64,000 bases of DNA from NCBI GenBank assembly GCA_032718475.1, contig JAUCBJ010007569.1, positions 1-64,000 on the forward strand, in the 5' to 3' direction. This document shows positions 19,546 to 29,870 of the stretch, piece by piece. Source of the stretch: Nemertoderma westbladi (lineage: Eukaryota > Xenacoelomorpha > Nemertodermatida > Nemertodermatidae). The translations under genes were made by a program, and so were the position numbers. Under the pieces are notes generated by a model, which was not told where the DNA came from, did no database searches, and saw only the letters and a program-made list of their open reading frames with translations. Every line of letters begins with the position of its first letter. The first letter of the stretch is position 1.

Positions 19546-21423
19546 TTAACTGTAATAACACTGCTTGTCTTCGCCGAAGACCGTTTGCATTCTTTCGTGG
19601 GCCGTTGGGCAGTCCATCTCTACTATGATGGATACCTTCCTAACGTCCACGTCTGGGATTGAGAAGTCAATGTCGTCCAGGAATTTATACTGCTCGACCT
19701 CGATGTTGGTTGGCCGCCTGGCATTGATATTAATTGACTCTATCACTTGGATGGGGTCGATGGTTGCCCCATAGTCGCATCCTGGTGCCACTGCTGCAAT
19801 TGCGCACCGTCCTGTTCTCATCTCCAGGATCTCATCTTTGCTAGAGATGGTTGTTACCGCCATTCTGCTTGGCCTCGTTCTCAATCCTATCTCTTCGGCC
19901 ACCCATTCCTCGACTAATGTGAAGGCAGCTCCACTATCAACCAGCATTAGTGTTGTTACTGATCGATTGCCTTCCCCAATCACTCGCACGGGTACTACTC
20001 CAAGTAACACCGTTCCTCTCTTCTTCGCCCCTACTGTGCTCGTCGCCATCGTTTGGCCTCTCCTCTGACCAAATTTTATCGGCTTCTCCTTGCACTCCCT
20101 TGCTCTATGTCCACTCATTACACATCGCGAGCAGATTTTGTTGTTCAACGCATAATCTATCTGATCTTGCCTAGGTAGCGCCTGCCAGTACCTGCAGTTC
20201 ATGGTTTGATGAAGCGCATTTGCGTGTAGCTGGCATTTGCTCTTTGGGTCGTAGCCCTCTTTATACAGCGCATTGCGTATCGCAGTTGCGTTCGTACCAA
20301 AGTCCCTACTATTCTTATTGTTTGGATTCGGCCTAGTGGACGTACTGGGGTTATGTTTGTTCGTGTTGTTATTGTTTCCCTGTCCGTTCCATGGTGTTGT
20401 CTTATCTTCGGCTAGCTGTGGACTTGCAGTCCCCTGCGTCGCTGCATATGGCAATGATTGCCTGAGTCTCGGTAATGCGTTTGATGTATTGTGCTCTGGT
20501 TTCGGTCTATGGTAATCCGTCTTCGGTCCCTTTCCCAGGCTATCTTCGCTATAGACGGGGTCAGTTATTAGCTCAGCCTCGTAGTTTAAGAAGTTTGACA
20601 TTTCTTCTAAACCCGGTTCCGCACCCTTCTTATCTCGAGTGGAGAAAGCGATCTTCCTCCACTTGTTGCGCAGCCAGTTTGGTAGTGCCTGCGCTATCGT
20701 GGTGATGTTATTGGACGCATTGAGCTCGTATGGCGCGTCTAGCGTCTTCAGCACAATTAGCGCCTTTTCGACTTTGTTAGCGAACGTCTTAATGCTAACG
20801 GGATTATCCTGTAGGCCACCCGATGTTATGCCTCTCAGCGTCTGCCTGATGATCTTGGCCGGGTGCCCGTATTCCCTATCCAGTGCCCGCCATGCTGTCG
20901 TGAAGCCGCCCTCTATTCCTTGATATTGCCTCACGATATCGTATGCTGGGCCTCCCGTGTATACTTGCAGATACTTTAGGCACTCCGCCTGCGTCAAGTT
21001 TTTTGTTAGTATTTCGTTACTATACATGCGCCGAAACTGTAGGTATTCTTCCGGCCTGCTCCCATCGAATTTGAATGGTTCCACGGGTGGTAGCTCGATC
21101 CTCGTTTTCAAAGCATCGATCAACGTGGCCATCCCCATCGCCTGTGCTTCCAATGGGTTCGACGGATGTTGTGTAGTTTCTCCTGTCTGGTGCGGTTCGT
21201 CCGTCCTATTTCTTGACTTTCTCTGACTTGGGTATGTCATCGGGGGTAGCGGCCCCCTCCATATGTCTGTATCACACGACCTGTTCTCATCCAAGGGTCT
21301 CGTTGTTCTTGCTCCTATCGGGGTATATTGTTGATATTGTGATGGGGGAATGTCACCCTGTCCCCCCCCCCCACCGGTATGTTTGGTACTGGGGTTGATG
21401 TTAATATGTTGGGACCCATACAC
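19546..21423 (-). CDS. gag-pro: E1 Gag core and aspartic protease
   Basis: 625 aa. A Pro/Asn-rich leader is followed by the DUF1759-type BEL/Pao Gag core (LPPVEPFKFDGSRPEEYLQF, then LRGITSGG), an Asn/Thr-rich linker, a CCHC zinc knuckle CSRCVMSGHRAREC at about residue 431, and a retropepsin-like active site VDSGAAFTLVE with the catalytic Asp at residue 496. The stop is a TAA at 19546-19548, and pol continues in the same frame immediately after it. A G run at about 21360-21370 near the N-terminus separates it from further Gag-like frames upstream. Gag packages the RNA; the protease matures the polyprotein. Confidence 0.92.
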   Translation of the reverse strand: MYGSQHININPSTKHTGGGGGQGDIPPSQYQQYTPIGARTTRPLDENRSCDTDIWRGPLPPMTYPSQRKSRNRTDEPHQTGETTQHPSNPLEAQAMGMATLIDALKTRIELPPVEPFKFDGSRPEEYLQFRRMYSNEILTKNLTQAECLKYLQVYTGGPAYDIVRQYQGIEGGFTTAWRALDREYGHPAKIIRQTLRGITSGGLQDNPVSIKTFANKVEKALIVLKTLDAPYELNASNNITTIAQALPNWLRNKWRKIAFSTRDKKGAEPGLEEMSNFLNYEAELITDPVYSEDSLGKGPKTDYHRPKPEHNTSNALPRLRQSLPYAATQGTASPQLAEDKTTPWNGQGNNNNTNKHNPSTSTRPNPNNKNSRDFGTNATAIRNALYKEGYDPKSKCQLHANALHQTMNCRYWQALPRQDQIDYALNNKICSRCVMSGHRARECKEKPIKFGQRRGQTMATSTVGAKKRGTVLLGVVPVRVIGEGNRSVTTLMLVDSGAAFTLVEEWVAEEIGLRTRPSRMAVTTISSKDEILEMRTGRCAIAAVAPGCDYGATIDPIQVIESININARRPTNIEVEQYKFLDDIDFSIPDVDVRKVSIIVEMDCPTAHERMQTVFGEDKQCYYS

Positions 21424-22296
21424 CTATCCGCAATAATTCCCCCCTCCCCTGGGTATATGTTATGTCCCTGCATGCTGTAGTCATACTGCTGTACTGGTAC
21501 CGGTATAGGCCTATCAGCTTCTGGCCTACCCGCCGGTATATATTCCGCGACTTCCGGGTTTAATCCCGTTGTCCACGCTACATTGCCTCTCTCAGTATGG
21601 CCTATGGTATGTGCAGTAAGGCCTACGGTATGTCCTACAGTCTGCATGTGTCGCTCGAGATCGAAGTTTATTCTTCTCGAATAATCTTCCCCGCGGCTAC
21701 CGTATTCTCGATTGATAGGTGTATTCTGTCGGAAAGTTTCTCTTCGACCCCCCCCCTCTACTGTTCTCGTCTTCGTACCGGTACATCGCGTACCCCTCCA
21801 TCGGCGCGTAGTGCGCCTCGCCGCGTCGCATCTCTCCGGGGCGACGGCAATCTCCCGGAGTCCGACCCCACTGACTCTCCGTTCTCATCTCAACTACCGA
21901 CGGCTCGCTATCCGTCCTCGCTCTTCTATCGTTCGTGGCGATACCTCTACTGCTGTCTTCTCTTCTTCTCCTTTCAGTGGAGTATTCCCGCTCGTGAGAT
22001 CTCTCCTCGACCTCCCGGTTAAACCCCACTGTTTTTCTTCCCTCTTCTGATCGGGCTCGACGCTTCGTCCGCCCTCTTACGACGTCAACCTGTCTCTCTC
22101 TGCTTGGTCGCACGCCGCTGGGGATACTCACAATCCCCCTATTACTTTCCGTCGCCGGGTGTTGCGGTTTACCTATTTCGGCCCGCGCATTATCCGCTGA
22201 CGGCTGTGGGACACTCTCTGCCCCCCCTTTCGCCGCTAACTCGCTGTTGTGGGGCCCCTGTAGCCCCCCCCCACTCGCCACATCTAATTTCGCCAT
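21315..22296 (-). CDS. E1 N-terminal Gag region, frame-disrupted part
   Basis: Two short frames bridge the long upstream ORF and the Gag core. 22296-21697 (about 200 codons) is Arg/Glu-rich and shares the frame of the Gag core but ends at a TAG. 21647-21315 is in a third frame and has a degenerate TVGHTVGLTAHTIGHT repeat. Poly-C tracts on the + strand (about 22217-22224, 22263-22272, 21361-21372) sit at or near the frame changes, so slippage or indels in these runs probably split what was once continuous Gag sequence. Confidence 0.5.
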
Positions 22297-23929
22297 CTCT
22301 CACCCCGCTACTATATCCCTCTCTAGTCGACACATCAACCCTACCGCGGTCGGGTCTATTCACCCCCGCCTCTCCCTCTGCTATTACGTGGCCTACCAGG
22401 CCCTCTGCTCCCTGCCTACCAACTATGTGGCCTACCAGGCCCTCGCTGGGTCTATTCAACCCAGCCACTCCCTGCCTACCAACTACGTGGCCTACCAGGC
22501 CCTCGCTGGGTCTATTCAACCCAGCCACTCCCTGCCTATCAACTGCGTGGCCTACCAGGCCCTCGCTGGGTCTACCTAATCCAGCTACTTCTTGCCTACC
22601 AACTGTGTGGCCTACCAGGCCCTCGCTGGGTCTACCTAACCCAGCTACTTCCGGCCCACCAACTGTATGACCTACCAGGCCCCCGTCTGTCTGGCTATAC
22701 ACGCCCGACGTGTTTACGCCAACAGCACCCACACTGGAAACGGAATTAATCTGCTCGCTCGGAACAAAATCATTTGAATTACTTTGCGCGACTACACTAT
22801 CTGAATTATTTTGTAAATTCGGGCTCGGATTATTATTTAAATTATTTGGATTATTTTGTGTAATTGCGTTACTTAAGTTATTTTGTATGTTCGAATTTGG
22901 GTTATTATTTTGATTATTTTGATTATTTTGTGTAGCTACATTAATATTAGAATTATTTTCTACATTAATATTAGGATTATTCTGATTTAAATTTAAATTA
23001 CTACCACTAGGCAAAGTATTTCCTGCAATAAAGGTTTGATTAGAATTATCCCATACGGTACTATTAATATTAACCACGTCTACTGTACCATTATCACCCC
23101 CCCCCCCCCCCCCCGTACTGTTACACCAGTTTTGGGTCTGTCGTGCGGTCCCTGTAAGTGGGGTGTTAATAAGTGTATCCACGGCCCCTGGCTCCCCTAA
23201 AATACTCGAGCCAGTCCCGCTCTCAGACGCCCCCGCCCGCACCAGTTGCAGCTCGCGCATGCGTCTAATCCTATGCTCCGCAAGCTCACTTTGGCGTCTC
23301 TTTAATTCTTTTCGCTCACACTCCTCCTTTGCCATTCTCTCCCTACACTCCCGTTCGCTCTGTTCGGCCAACTCTGCCACTCTCCTAACTTCCTCCCGTC
23401 GTCTTGCCCTACGCTCCTTGCGTTCCTTTTCCTCTCTCGCCTCATACTCCTTACGTTCCGCCTCCTGTCTCGCCTCACGCTCCCTGCGTTCCGCCACACG
23501 CTCCTCTTGTTCCTTTCTCTCTATTTCCTCATACTCCCTAAGGCTTCTCAAAGCCCTTTCAGCCCTCTCTCCGGTTTCTCTAATCAATACCGTTTCCCTC
23601 TCTAGCCGCATTCTCCCTTCCTCTAGCTGTTTATCCATTTCCCTCTGACCTTGCTCTATCAGGTCGAGACGGTACGCGGCACCAATCTCTCTCACCAGTC
23701 TTTCTTTTGCGGAGGATGTAGCAGACTTATCGGTTGTGACGGATTCCCTCCGCCTTCCCGTCCTACTGACCTTCCCCCGCTTCCCGGAACTTCCTCCGAC
23801 CGACGAGGCTGAATCCTCGGGGTTAACCTCGGATTCGCCCCCTTCAGGTCCCCTCCAACCCACTAATTTTACTCCCCGGGCATCGACCAAGTATGGCCCT
23901 ATGTACACTGATGCTATGCTAGGTTCCAT
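22190..23929 (-). CDS. E1 N-terminal Gag-like coiled-coil and Asn-rich protein
   Basis: 579 codons. After a short leader (YIGPYLVDARGVKLVGW) comes a Glu/Arg-rich predicted coiled coil (about residues 85-225), a G run in a Gly tract, an Asn-rich region (about 290-390), and five tandem about 20-residue repeats of the GLVGHVVGRQ..AGLNRPSE type near the C-terminus (coded at about 22373-22690). E2 also has a long coiled-coil extension before its Gag core, so this is probably the N-terminal part of Gag. Function beyond assembly is unknown. Confidence 0.65.
   Translation of the reverse strand: MEPSIASVYIGPYLVDARGVKLVGWRGPEGGESEVNPEDSASSVGGSSGKRGKVSRTGRRRESVTTDKSATSSAKERLVREIGAAYRLDLIEQGQREMDKQLEEGRMRLERETVLIRETGERAERALRSLREYEEIERKEQEERVAERREREARQEAERKEYEAREEKERKERRARRREEVRRVAELAEQSERECRERMAKEECERKELKRRQSELAEHRIRRMRELQLVRAGASESGTGSSILGEPGAVDTLINTPLTGTARQTQNWCNSTGGGGGGDNGTVDVVNINSTVWDNSNQTFIAGNTLPSGSNLNLNQNNPNINVENNSNINVATQNNQNNQNNNPNSNIQNNLSNAITQNNPNNLNNNPSPNLQNNSDSVVAQSNSNDFVPSEQINSVSSVGAVGVNTSGVYSQTDGGLVGHTVGGPEVAGLGRPSEGLVGHTVGRQEVAGLGRPSEGLVGHAVDRQGVAGLNRPSEGLVGHVVGRQGVAGLNRPSEGLVGHIVGRQGAEGLVGHVIAEGEAGVNRPDRGRVDVSTREGYSSGVRDGEIRCGEWGGATGAPQQRVSGERGGRECPTAVSG
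22373..22690 (-). repeat. 60-bp in-frame tandem repeat in E1 Gag region
   Basis: Five units of about 60 bp, visible on the + strand as recurring GTGGCCTACCAGGCCCTCGC and CTGGGTCTA blocks. The period is a multiple of 3 and the unit is open in frame, giving a 20-residue protein repeat. Confidence 0.85.
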
Positions 23930-24049
23930 ACTCCCCCATTCCCATAGTTCAAACAGTTCGCTGGCAACCCCTTTTGCTCTCTCCTAGGCTAGTTCTCTCT
24001 GCCCGAAGCGCATTAGATAATATAAATGTCTGTCCGACTTACCTAGTCC

Positions 24050-24631
24050 TTATTTTAGTTTTACCTCGTCTATCGTTTTCCCCTTTCTGGCCTCCTCTAG
24101 TAGTCTCCGGGTCGCGTTGTAGGCCCGTCGAAGTCGATCGGAGACCCCGACGTCCTCGTCGCCGACCTCTCGTCCGTCTCTCCGGGTTCGACGTCGTACC
24201 GGCGGCCCCACCATCGCCGTTCCGGTGGGCCGTCCGTCGCCCTCGGCCTGTGCCTGGCCGGCGACATCGGTATCGACACCTCCGTCGTCTCTCCGGGTCC
24301 GGCGTCGTACCGTCGGCCCCACCGTCGCCGTCTCGGTGGGCCGTTTGTCGCTCTCGGCCTGTGGCTGGCCCGCGACATCGGCACGTCGACCCTCGTTCCG
24401 TGTCGACTCGTCTCTTTCTCCCTCGAGCTCGTTCTCTCTATCCTCCGACTTGACTCCCCCTCCTCTCTACTCAGCTTCTGACTCCAGACGGTCCCCCTCA
24501 TCTTGAACTTCCGGGTCGCCCGTTACCGATGGCTCCGGCGTCGTGGGCCTATACCGCCTGGTCGCGGCCTCGCGGATCGTTTGTTCTTCGTCCGGGGTCC
24601 GCGTCGGTGTTGTCTCGCCCGACTGACTCAT
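24050..24631 (-). CDS. E1 5'-proximal ORF, basic, with one in-frame stop
   Basis: Starts MSQSGETTPTRTPDEE at 24631 and runs about 194 codons in one frame to a TAA at 24050, with a single TAG at about 24460. The second half is Arg/Asp-rich with two copies of a RRRTRRD-type block (DNA repeat of about 130 bp at about 24180-24400). An overlapping frame (24501-24097) is open because of the same repeat. Its frame equals that of the 23929 ORF, so it may be an upstream part of Gag. Not recognised. Confidence 0.4.
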
Positions 24632-24723
24632 CTCGCTTGGTGATTGGTGGAGTTTAGCTAGCTAGGGCAGCAGTTGGTTCTAGTTACTGAGTTTAGCTAA
24701 GGCAGCAGCACTGATTTAGTTAC

Positions 24724-25247
24724 TGTGACGGGATCCAGGAGGGATCCCGGTTTATCCGGTGTTAGTTCACGCGTCCCCGCCGTGTGTGAAGAGTAAATGG
24801 GTTCGTGTCGTTCGTTGTATATAATGATCGGTATAAAGATATAGATATAGATTGTTGTACACGGAAGGCGGGATACGGTAACTAAAGTCCCGGTCCTTCC
24901 CTAGCTAAACTATCTAACCTAAACTAGCACCAATATTGCACTGAGATAACTGAACTGATATGATTACTGCCAAGTGGCTATATTGCACGGTTGGCCTTGT
25001 TACTCTACCTAATCGATGCCTTTCCCCCCTCTGATTGGTTGATACCCTTGTTGGCGCCCTTTGGAGTGTTCCCGTTCACTCCACCTGTTCTCTCTGGGTT
25101 AGGGGTTTGGCCCCTGACCCTCATTGTGTGTTTCCTTCCCATTCTTATTGGGGTGGCACGAGTTGGTTAATTACCCAATCTCGTGGCTCCCAATATTGCT
25201 TATCGGCTTAACTTTATGGGGTGTTAGCGGGATTGAATAAGCTAACA
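24724..25247 (-). repeat. E1 5' LTR
   Basis: 524 bp, promoter-bearing repeat in the minus orientation. A TATA-like stretch (TATATACAA on the minus strand, about 24815-24825) could direct transcription. The internal sequence directly following on the minus strand is GTAACTAAATC, not a TGG-type primer-binding site. Confidence 0.92.
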
Positions 25248-25345
25248 AGCAAGCTTATTATACAAGCTCTGTTCTAGTGGGACAGTAGAGACTTGTAAAG
25301 TTACTGTTCGCGCTTTTAGACCTTTAACAGTTTAACCTGTTAATT
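25248..25345 (-). repeat. E3 leader start and end of its 5' LTR
   Basis: On the minus strand this reads an LTR end closely matching that of E2 (CAGGTTAAACTG, then GCGCGAACA ending at 25305), followed by GTAACTTTACA. It shows that E1 landed a few tens of bases inside E3. The outer end of the E3 LTR could not be located by eye because similarity fades beyond about 25400. Confidence 0.75.
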
Positions 25346-28300
25346 TAAGTGTCTTATATTGTTTGTTAGCCCGTACAAAATCAAACAACAGTAGAAGACA
25401 CGTTCGTGGGGCCTACGCGAGCACGAGGCTCAGTTATGAGATACAAATTAAAATTGAGCAATTCTAACACAAAATCTTTATTTAAGAAATTAACCAAACC
25501 TCAAATAAATCATAAGAGGGGAAAGTTGTTCGCTTTCAACCCCCCCCCCCCCCCTTAATTTGCACCCCAACCCAAAGACACACATAGGATTGTTCACAGG
25601 CAGGTATTAACAGAAAATTGGTGTTTTAAAAGTAATATATTTTAGGCGTGGAGGCGACCCAATTTATAAGAAATATTATAACTTACCTTATGACGTTTTA
25701 GTATTGGTACTGAAATATTAATTTACCATTTCGTTGTCACAACTAAATTATTTAGCTATATTTATTCTAAAGAATCTACATTAAATACTCAGCCAATCAT
25801 TTTGCGAGATAAACCATAAGCAAGCTGTCTTATTACTCTAGGGCCTAACACTATTGCATGTGCTATATAATTACACCTAGCTGGAATAGTGGTGAGGTGG
25901 AACTGGTCGGACTGATTCCTAGCCCGGCAAACACACCGGACGTGTTCTAGCACATATCTGATGTTTCAGCTAAATCAGTGATTGTACTTTGAGACATTTT
26001 GCCCTCTAGCGGCAGACTAGAGAACTGCAGACAGATGAGCCTCCTTTGAATGACACAGTTAATGGTCTAGTACAAATATGCCAAGTTTCAGCTAGAACGG
26101 GTTTAAAGCAAAGAAAATGTGAGGCTATTTAATATCTAGACATGTAGCCCTCTTGCGAGAGACTGAGGATTTGATGGTGCCTGGAAGTCCCTAAAAAACA
26201 AAAGTTATGGTCTTGATGCCTACTAATTTTAGACTCGAAAGCTTTTAATCCGACGAAGATATAAGTAAGTCAAAATCGTAGCCACGATGATGACATACAG
26301 TACAATTATTGAATGAACTATTTGCCATAATTGACCTACCCCCCTAAGAGATAGCGCCAGTTCGCAAAGGCTCCGCCAACTTCGTGGCTCGGACCCTATA
26401 CCCCATGCTATAAAATGTATTCCATCGATATACAATTATATATTAATCCGCTAGGTGGTGTCAAATTATTATTCTGCAATTTTGTACTTGTACACAGTAC
26501 AGCAGTACCGTACCCGTAGGCCTACGTCATTACTTCGGAGTCTCTAGCCGATCCCCAATTAAATGTCTTTTCAATTTCGTAGAAGATAGACTTTATGATT
26601 CTCTACAAGCAACCAAAATTTCAGCTCTGGAAAATGAGGCGTTCCCGATAAATTTTACATTTTCTAAAAACCACATAATCTGTCGTAGCTGACGTCAGAC
26701 TGCATGATTTTTTACCAAACTTTCCAAATTTTCTAGACTTTCCCTCTACTACTTACCTACTAAGTTTGGTTCAACTTCAAATCAGCGATGCCGAGAAATT
26801 CGCGTTCAAAGATTTACCAAACAGACAGACGGACAGACAGACGGACATGCCCCATTTGCCCTATATGAACCGTATGCCAAGGCTCGCCGACTACGTGTCT
26901 CGCCCCACAGTCATTGCACGGCGTATGACCCACCGTATATGGGAGACTGAATTTTATCAGCATGAAAACTAGATGACATGTCTAGTGTCATCTTCTCCCA
27001 AATAGCTAGCTGAATAGCTAGTTGACTAGCTAGTCAGCTAGTTGTCAGACTAGCTGACAACTTAATTTGTATTGTTCTATTGATATCTACTATATAATCT
27101 CCAAAAACTATGTTCACTTTCAGGGTAGTATTGGCAGTTCCTTTCAGATGCTGCGCTTTAAATACTAGACACAGTTACGACTTACAATAATTACAACAGA
27201 TTATTTAATCGAACCACTGTTATTTACATTCTTTAGGAATGTAGTATTATATACTCGCACTCACTCCACTGACAATAATACGGAAACACGCTGATTTGCT
27301 GACTATTACCAATTTTGTTCATGTATAAGGAGAATTTCAGCTCACTTATGTTGGTGTTATGAAATATTATAAATATCACACATATTACTTGTACTTCCCT
27401 TCTGCTTACCTCTCAATAATAAAGAAAGTTAGTTGAGATTATCAATTATATATATACTGTATGTATTCTCCAAATATAAACATCCAGCAATAATATTACT
27501 GTACCAAACAACAATGAATAACAGCACAAAAGCAGTGAATAATGGCGGTGGCAGCAGTTAATTAGCAGTCAGATGTTTGACATTAAGACTGAAGTAAAAT
27601 TAGGAAGATGAGTTATGTGCAGATGAGTGTTTAGGCAGGTAACTTTACAGTGCTCGATAATTCATGCCACTGTTGTTACTGGGCTGAATATCATCAGACT
27701 GAAGGATTTGGGGATTCAACACACTGAAGTACTGTAATGCAAAAAGGGATGAATCATGGAATGTCATAGAATTCCATGGAATTACGGTAAAACTCCAATC
27801 AGGAGCCAGTAATCCATGCCAGCTGTCCGTAACCAATAGATTCAGTTTCCATTGTAATGAAACTCTACGGCTGGAGAAAGTGAAAATTGTGTTGATTGGT
27901 CGTTTGGATATCACAGGGGCTATGGAGACAAAGAAACCAGGTTTCAGTTTTTTGAGTAATGTCGTCAACAGAGTCATATACCAAAACTAAACGCAACATG
28001 GCATAAGTTTATATGTTCTCAACTACCTTGAGATATTGCTGCGTTTAGAGTAATTCGCGCATTGCACAGAAGACATATTTTTGCCGCAAAAGCTTTTACA
28101 GGTACAGAAAGCATCCGAGGCCTTACGATGGCTGTACCCTAGTATACAGTTGTAAAACAATAGCGCAGATTTAGTTTGGCACTGTACTGCCATGGATGAG
28201 GCCGAACGTTGAATTCACTGCCGAGAGCCGAGTATAAATGGGCCTTAACCCAACCCTGCATGCATTACGGCATACGGTACCTTGCTTACCGTTACAGGTT

Positions 28301-28618
28301 GTACAGTGACTGCCAGGCAAGTGGCGCGGCGCAGCAGGTGTGAACAGGATGACAGATGAACCGTCAACGTAACTAGTACTGCAGTTTAGCATTAGCAATG
28401 CAGTAGGCAATACACTCTGACTGTACTGTCCTTATTTGAGCGCCATCCAGTGGTGTTTTGCGAAATAGAGCGAAATACCTCATCAGAAGATGGAGATATC
28501 AATGATGTCATGTTGCTGGCGTGGGAAATAATTATTTGTGTCGAATGCGTCCTTATAAAGCAATATCAAGCGTCACAAGCGAGTTAATGTAATTTAACGA
28601 TGCCTTTAGTGGAGTAAA
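25346..28618. other. Intron 2 sequence without recognised genes
   Basis: The proximal part may be diverged E3 LTR. There is a C17-18 tract at about 25540-25556. A CAGACAGACGGA-type microsatellite lies at about 26820-26850, in a repeat-like setting (similar tracts at about 2375-2395 and 54965-55000). A GCTAG-rich palindromic patch lies at 27000-27060. The minus ORF at 27977-27645 shows no recognisable domain. Confidence 0.45.
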
Positions 28619-28862
28619 GGCGGGGCGGGGTAGCTCAGTTGGTTGAGCGCCGGGCCTGCAATCTATTGGTTGTAGGTTCAGCCCCGCCAGGGTCCACTCA
28701 GCCTTTCATCCACTGGGGTCGATAAAATGAGTACCAGTTAAATAACTGGGAGCAAATCTTGGGATAGGAGTAGCGACCACCCCTACCCTCGGGTAGCAGC
28801 TACCCAAAGAGGAACCTTCGGGTCGCCTCCGGCTTCGGCCGACTGTTTGCTTTTTTGCTTTT
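28619..28862 (+). repeat. tRNA-derived SINE (family A)
   Basis: The 5' part is tRNA-like: GGGGTAGCTCAGTTGGTTGAGCG (A box region) and GGTTCAGCCCCGCC (B box region). The body reads CATCCACTGGGGTCGATAAAATGAGTACC and ends in a T-rich tail. A second copy lies inverted at 62530-62846. The aberrant arm spacing and attached body argue against a functional tRNA gene. Confidence 0.85.
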
Positions 28863-28889
28863 TAGTGGAGTAAGCATACTCAAATTATT

Positions 28890-29870
28890 AATATTTTTGA
28901 CGAGCCTCCGGCTATCCTCCGGCTATATATTGAGCCTCCGGCTAATATAAAGTATTGTAGTTTACTATATTATACAGTAGCTATTTCACGCTTCCCGCAC
29001 GTCTTCAGTGGTATATTAATAAACGCAATATAAATAAAAATTCAATAAAAACAATTCAAAGCTTAAAATTCAAAAGTCATAATTACAATGGTATTACTGT
29101 GATAGCTATCTCCATTTTTTGTAATTCTTAAAATATGTTTAATAACTATGGTTTTTATTCTAGAAAATTTTAATAAACGTGTTCGTTACTATTTTCATAA
29201 TGACACTAACGACACTGACATCGAAATTGCATCTTTATTGGCAACAGAAGATAGCGTTATTATTACTTTTGCGGCCGAAGAGTCGGAATTACTAATAAGC
29301 GAGACCCATGGAAATGCCACGATGATGGGAGTGTTATTTACAAACATTTGTGGGTCAACCACAGTAAAAATGGAAAAGGGCGCTTTGTTAACAAAGATAC
29401 AGGGGCAAACACCCAAAGAATTGAGTGCATGTGGGGGTATGCAAAGTTAAATATAATGCGAACAAAGAAGGCACAACTAAAAAGCTACTGAAGAACCATC
29501 TGAGCGAGTTCCGATGGAGGGGTCTTAATAAAGATAGTCCATTTCATGGATTAATACAACTAATCAAGAACAATTACTAGACCTAAGTAACTTATTTTAA
29601 TTTTTGCAATAATATTGTCAATAAAAACGATTAAAAAAATTTCAAAAATGGAAATAGCTATCACAGTAATACCTTACAGTCTCATAACGGTATCGGTTTT
29701 GTATATATCTTTTTAGGCTTTGAATTGTTTTTATTTAAATTTTATTTATATTGTGTTTAATGATATACCACTGAAGACGCGTGGGAAGCGTGAAATTGCT
29801 ACTGTATATAGTAAATTAACAATATTTTATATTAGCCGTGGCTCAAGACCCTTTCTCGTCATAAATACTC
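28890..29870. mobile_element. DNA transposon with ~200-bp terminal inverted repeats, decayed
   Basis: The left end (about 28890-29130) and right end (about 29645-29870) are inverted copies. They share GGCTAATATAAA, TTTCACGCTTCCC, CGTCTTCAGTGGTATAT and TACTGTGATAGCTAT in mirrored order. About 500 bp between them carries a broken ORF (29148-29575). Terminal nucleotides and target duplication are uncertain. Confidence 0.65.
29148..29575 (+). pseudogene. Possible transposase remnant
   Basis: Open from 29148 to 29450 (100 codons, with ESELLISETHGNA and GVLFTNICGSTTVKMEKG). A one-base shift continues as GTTKKLLKNHLSEFRWRGLN and SPFHGLIQLIKNNY to a TAG at about 29577. The end resembles the C-terminal E...WR...PF pattern of IS1016/Merlin-type transposases, but no DDE residues were confirmed. 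Its position between inverted repeats supports transposase origin. Confidence 0.3.

Larger units (their letters stand above)
14338..25247 (-). mobile_element. E1: complete BEL/Pao-class LTR retrotransposon without integrase
   Basis: Two 524-bp direct repeats (14338-14861 and 24724-25247) start and end TG...CA and are flanked by a 5-bp duplication AGCAA (14333-14337 and 25248-25252). Element length is 10,910 bp. Orientation is minus: 5' LTR 24724-25247, N-terminal ORFs, Gag-protease, RT-RNase H, ORF X, ORF3, a G-rich polypurine tract (ATGGGGGGGAG on the minus strand) and the 3' LTR. Only two LTR mismatches were noticed by eye, so insertion was recent. It lies inside the 5' leader of E3. No integrase H2C2 or D,D-35-E region was found anywhere in it. 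Confidence 0.93.

Noticed and set aside
27645-27977. Minus-strand ORF of 110 codons
   Set aside because: No recognisable domain, and it lies in intronic repeat-like sequence. Cannot be supported as a gene.
28619-28695. Functional tRNA gene
   Set aside because: Has A and B boxes but is fused to a repeated body with a second genomic copy; it fits a tRNA-derived SINE.
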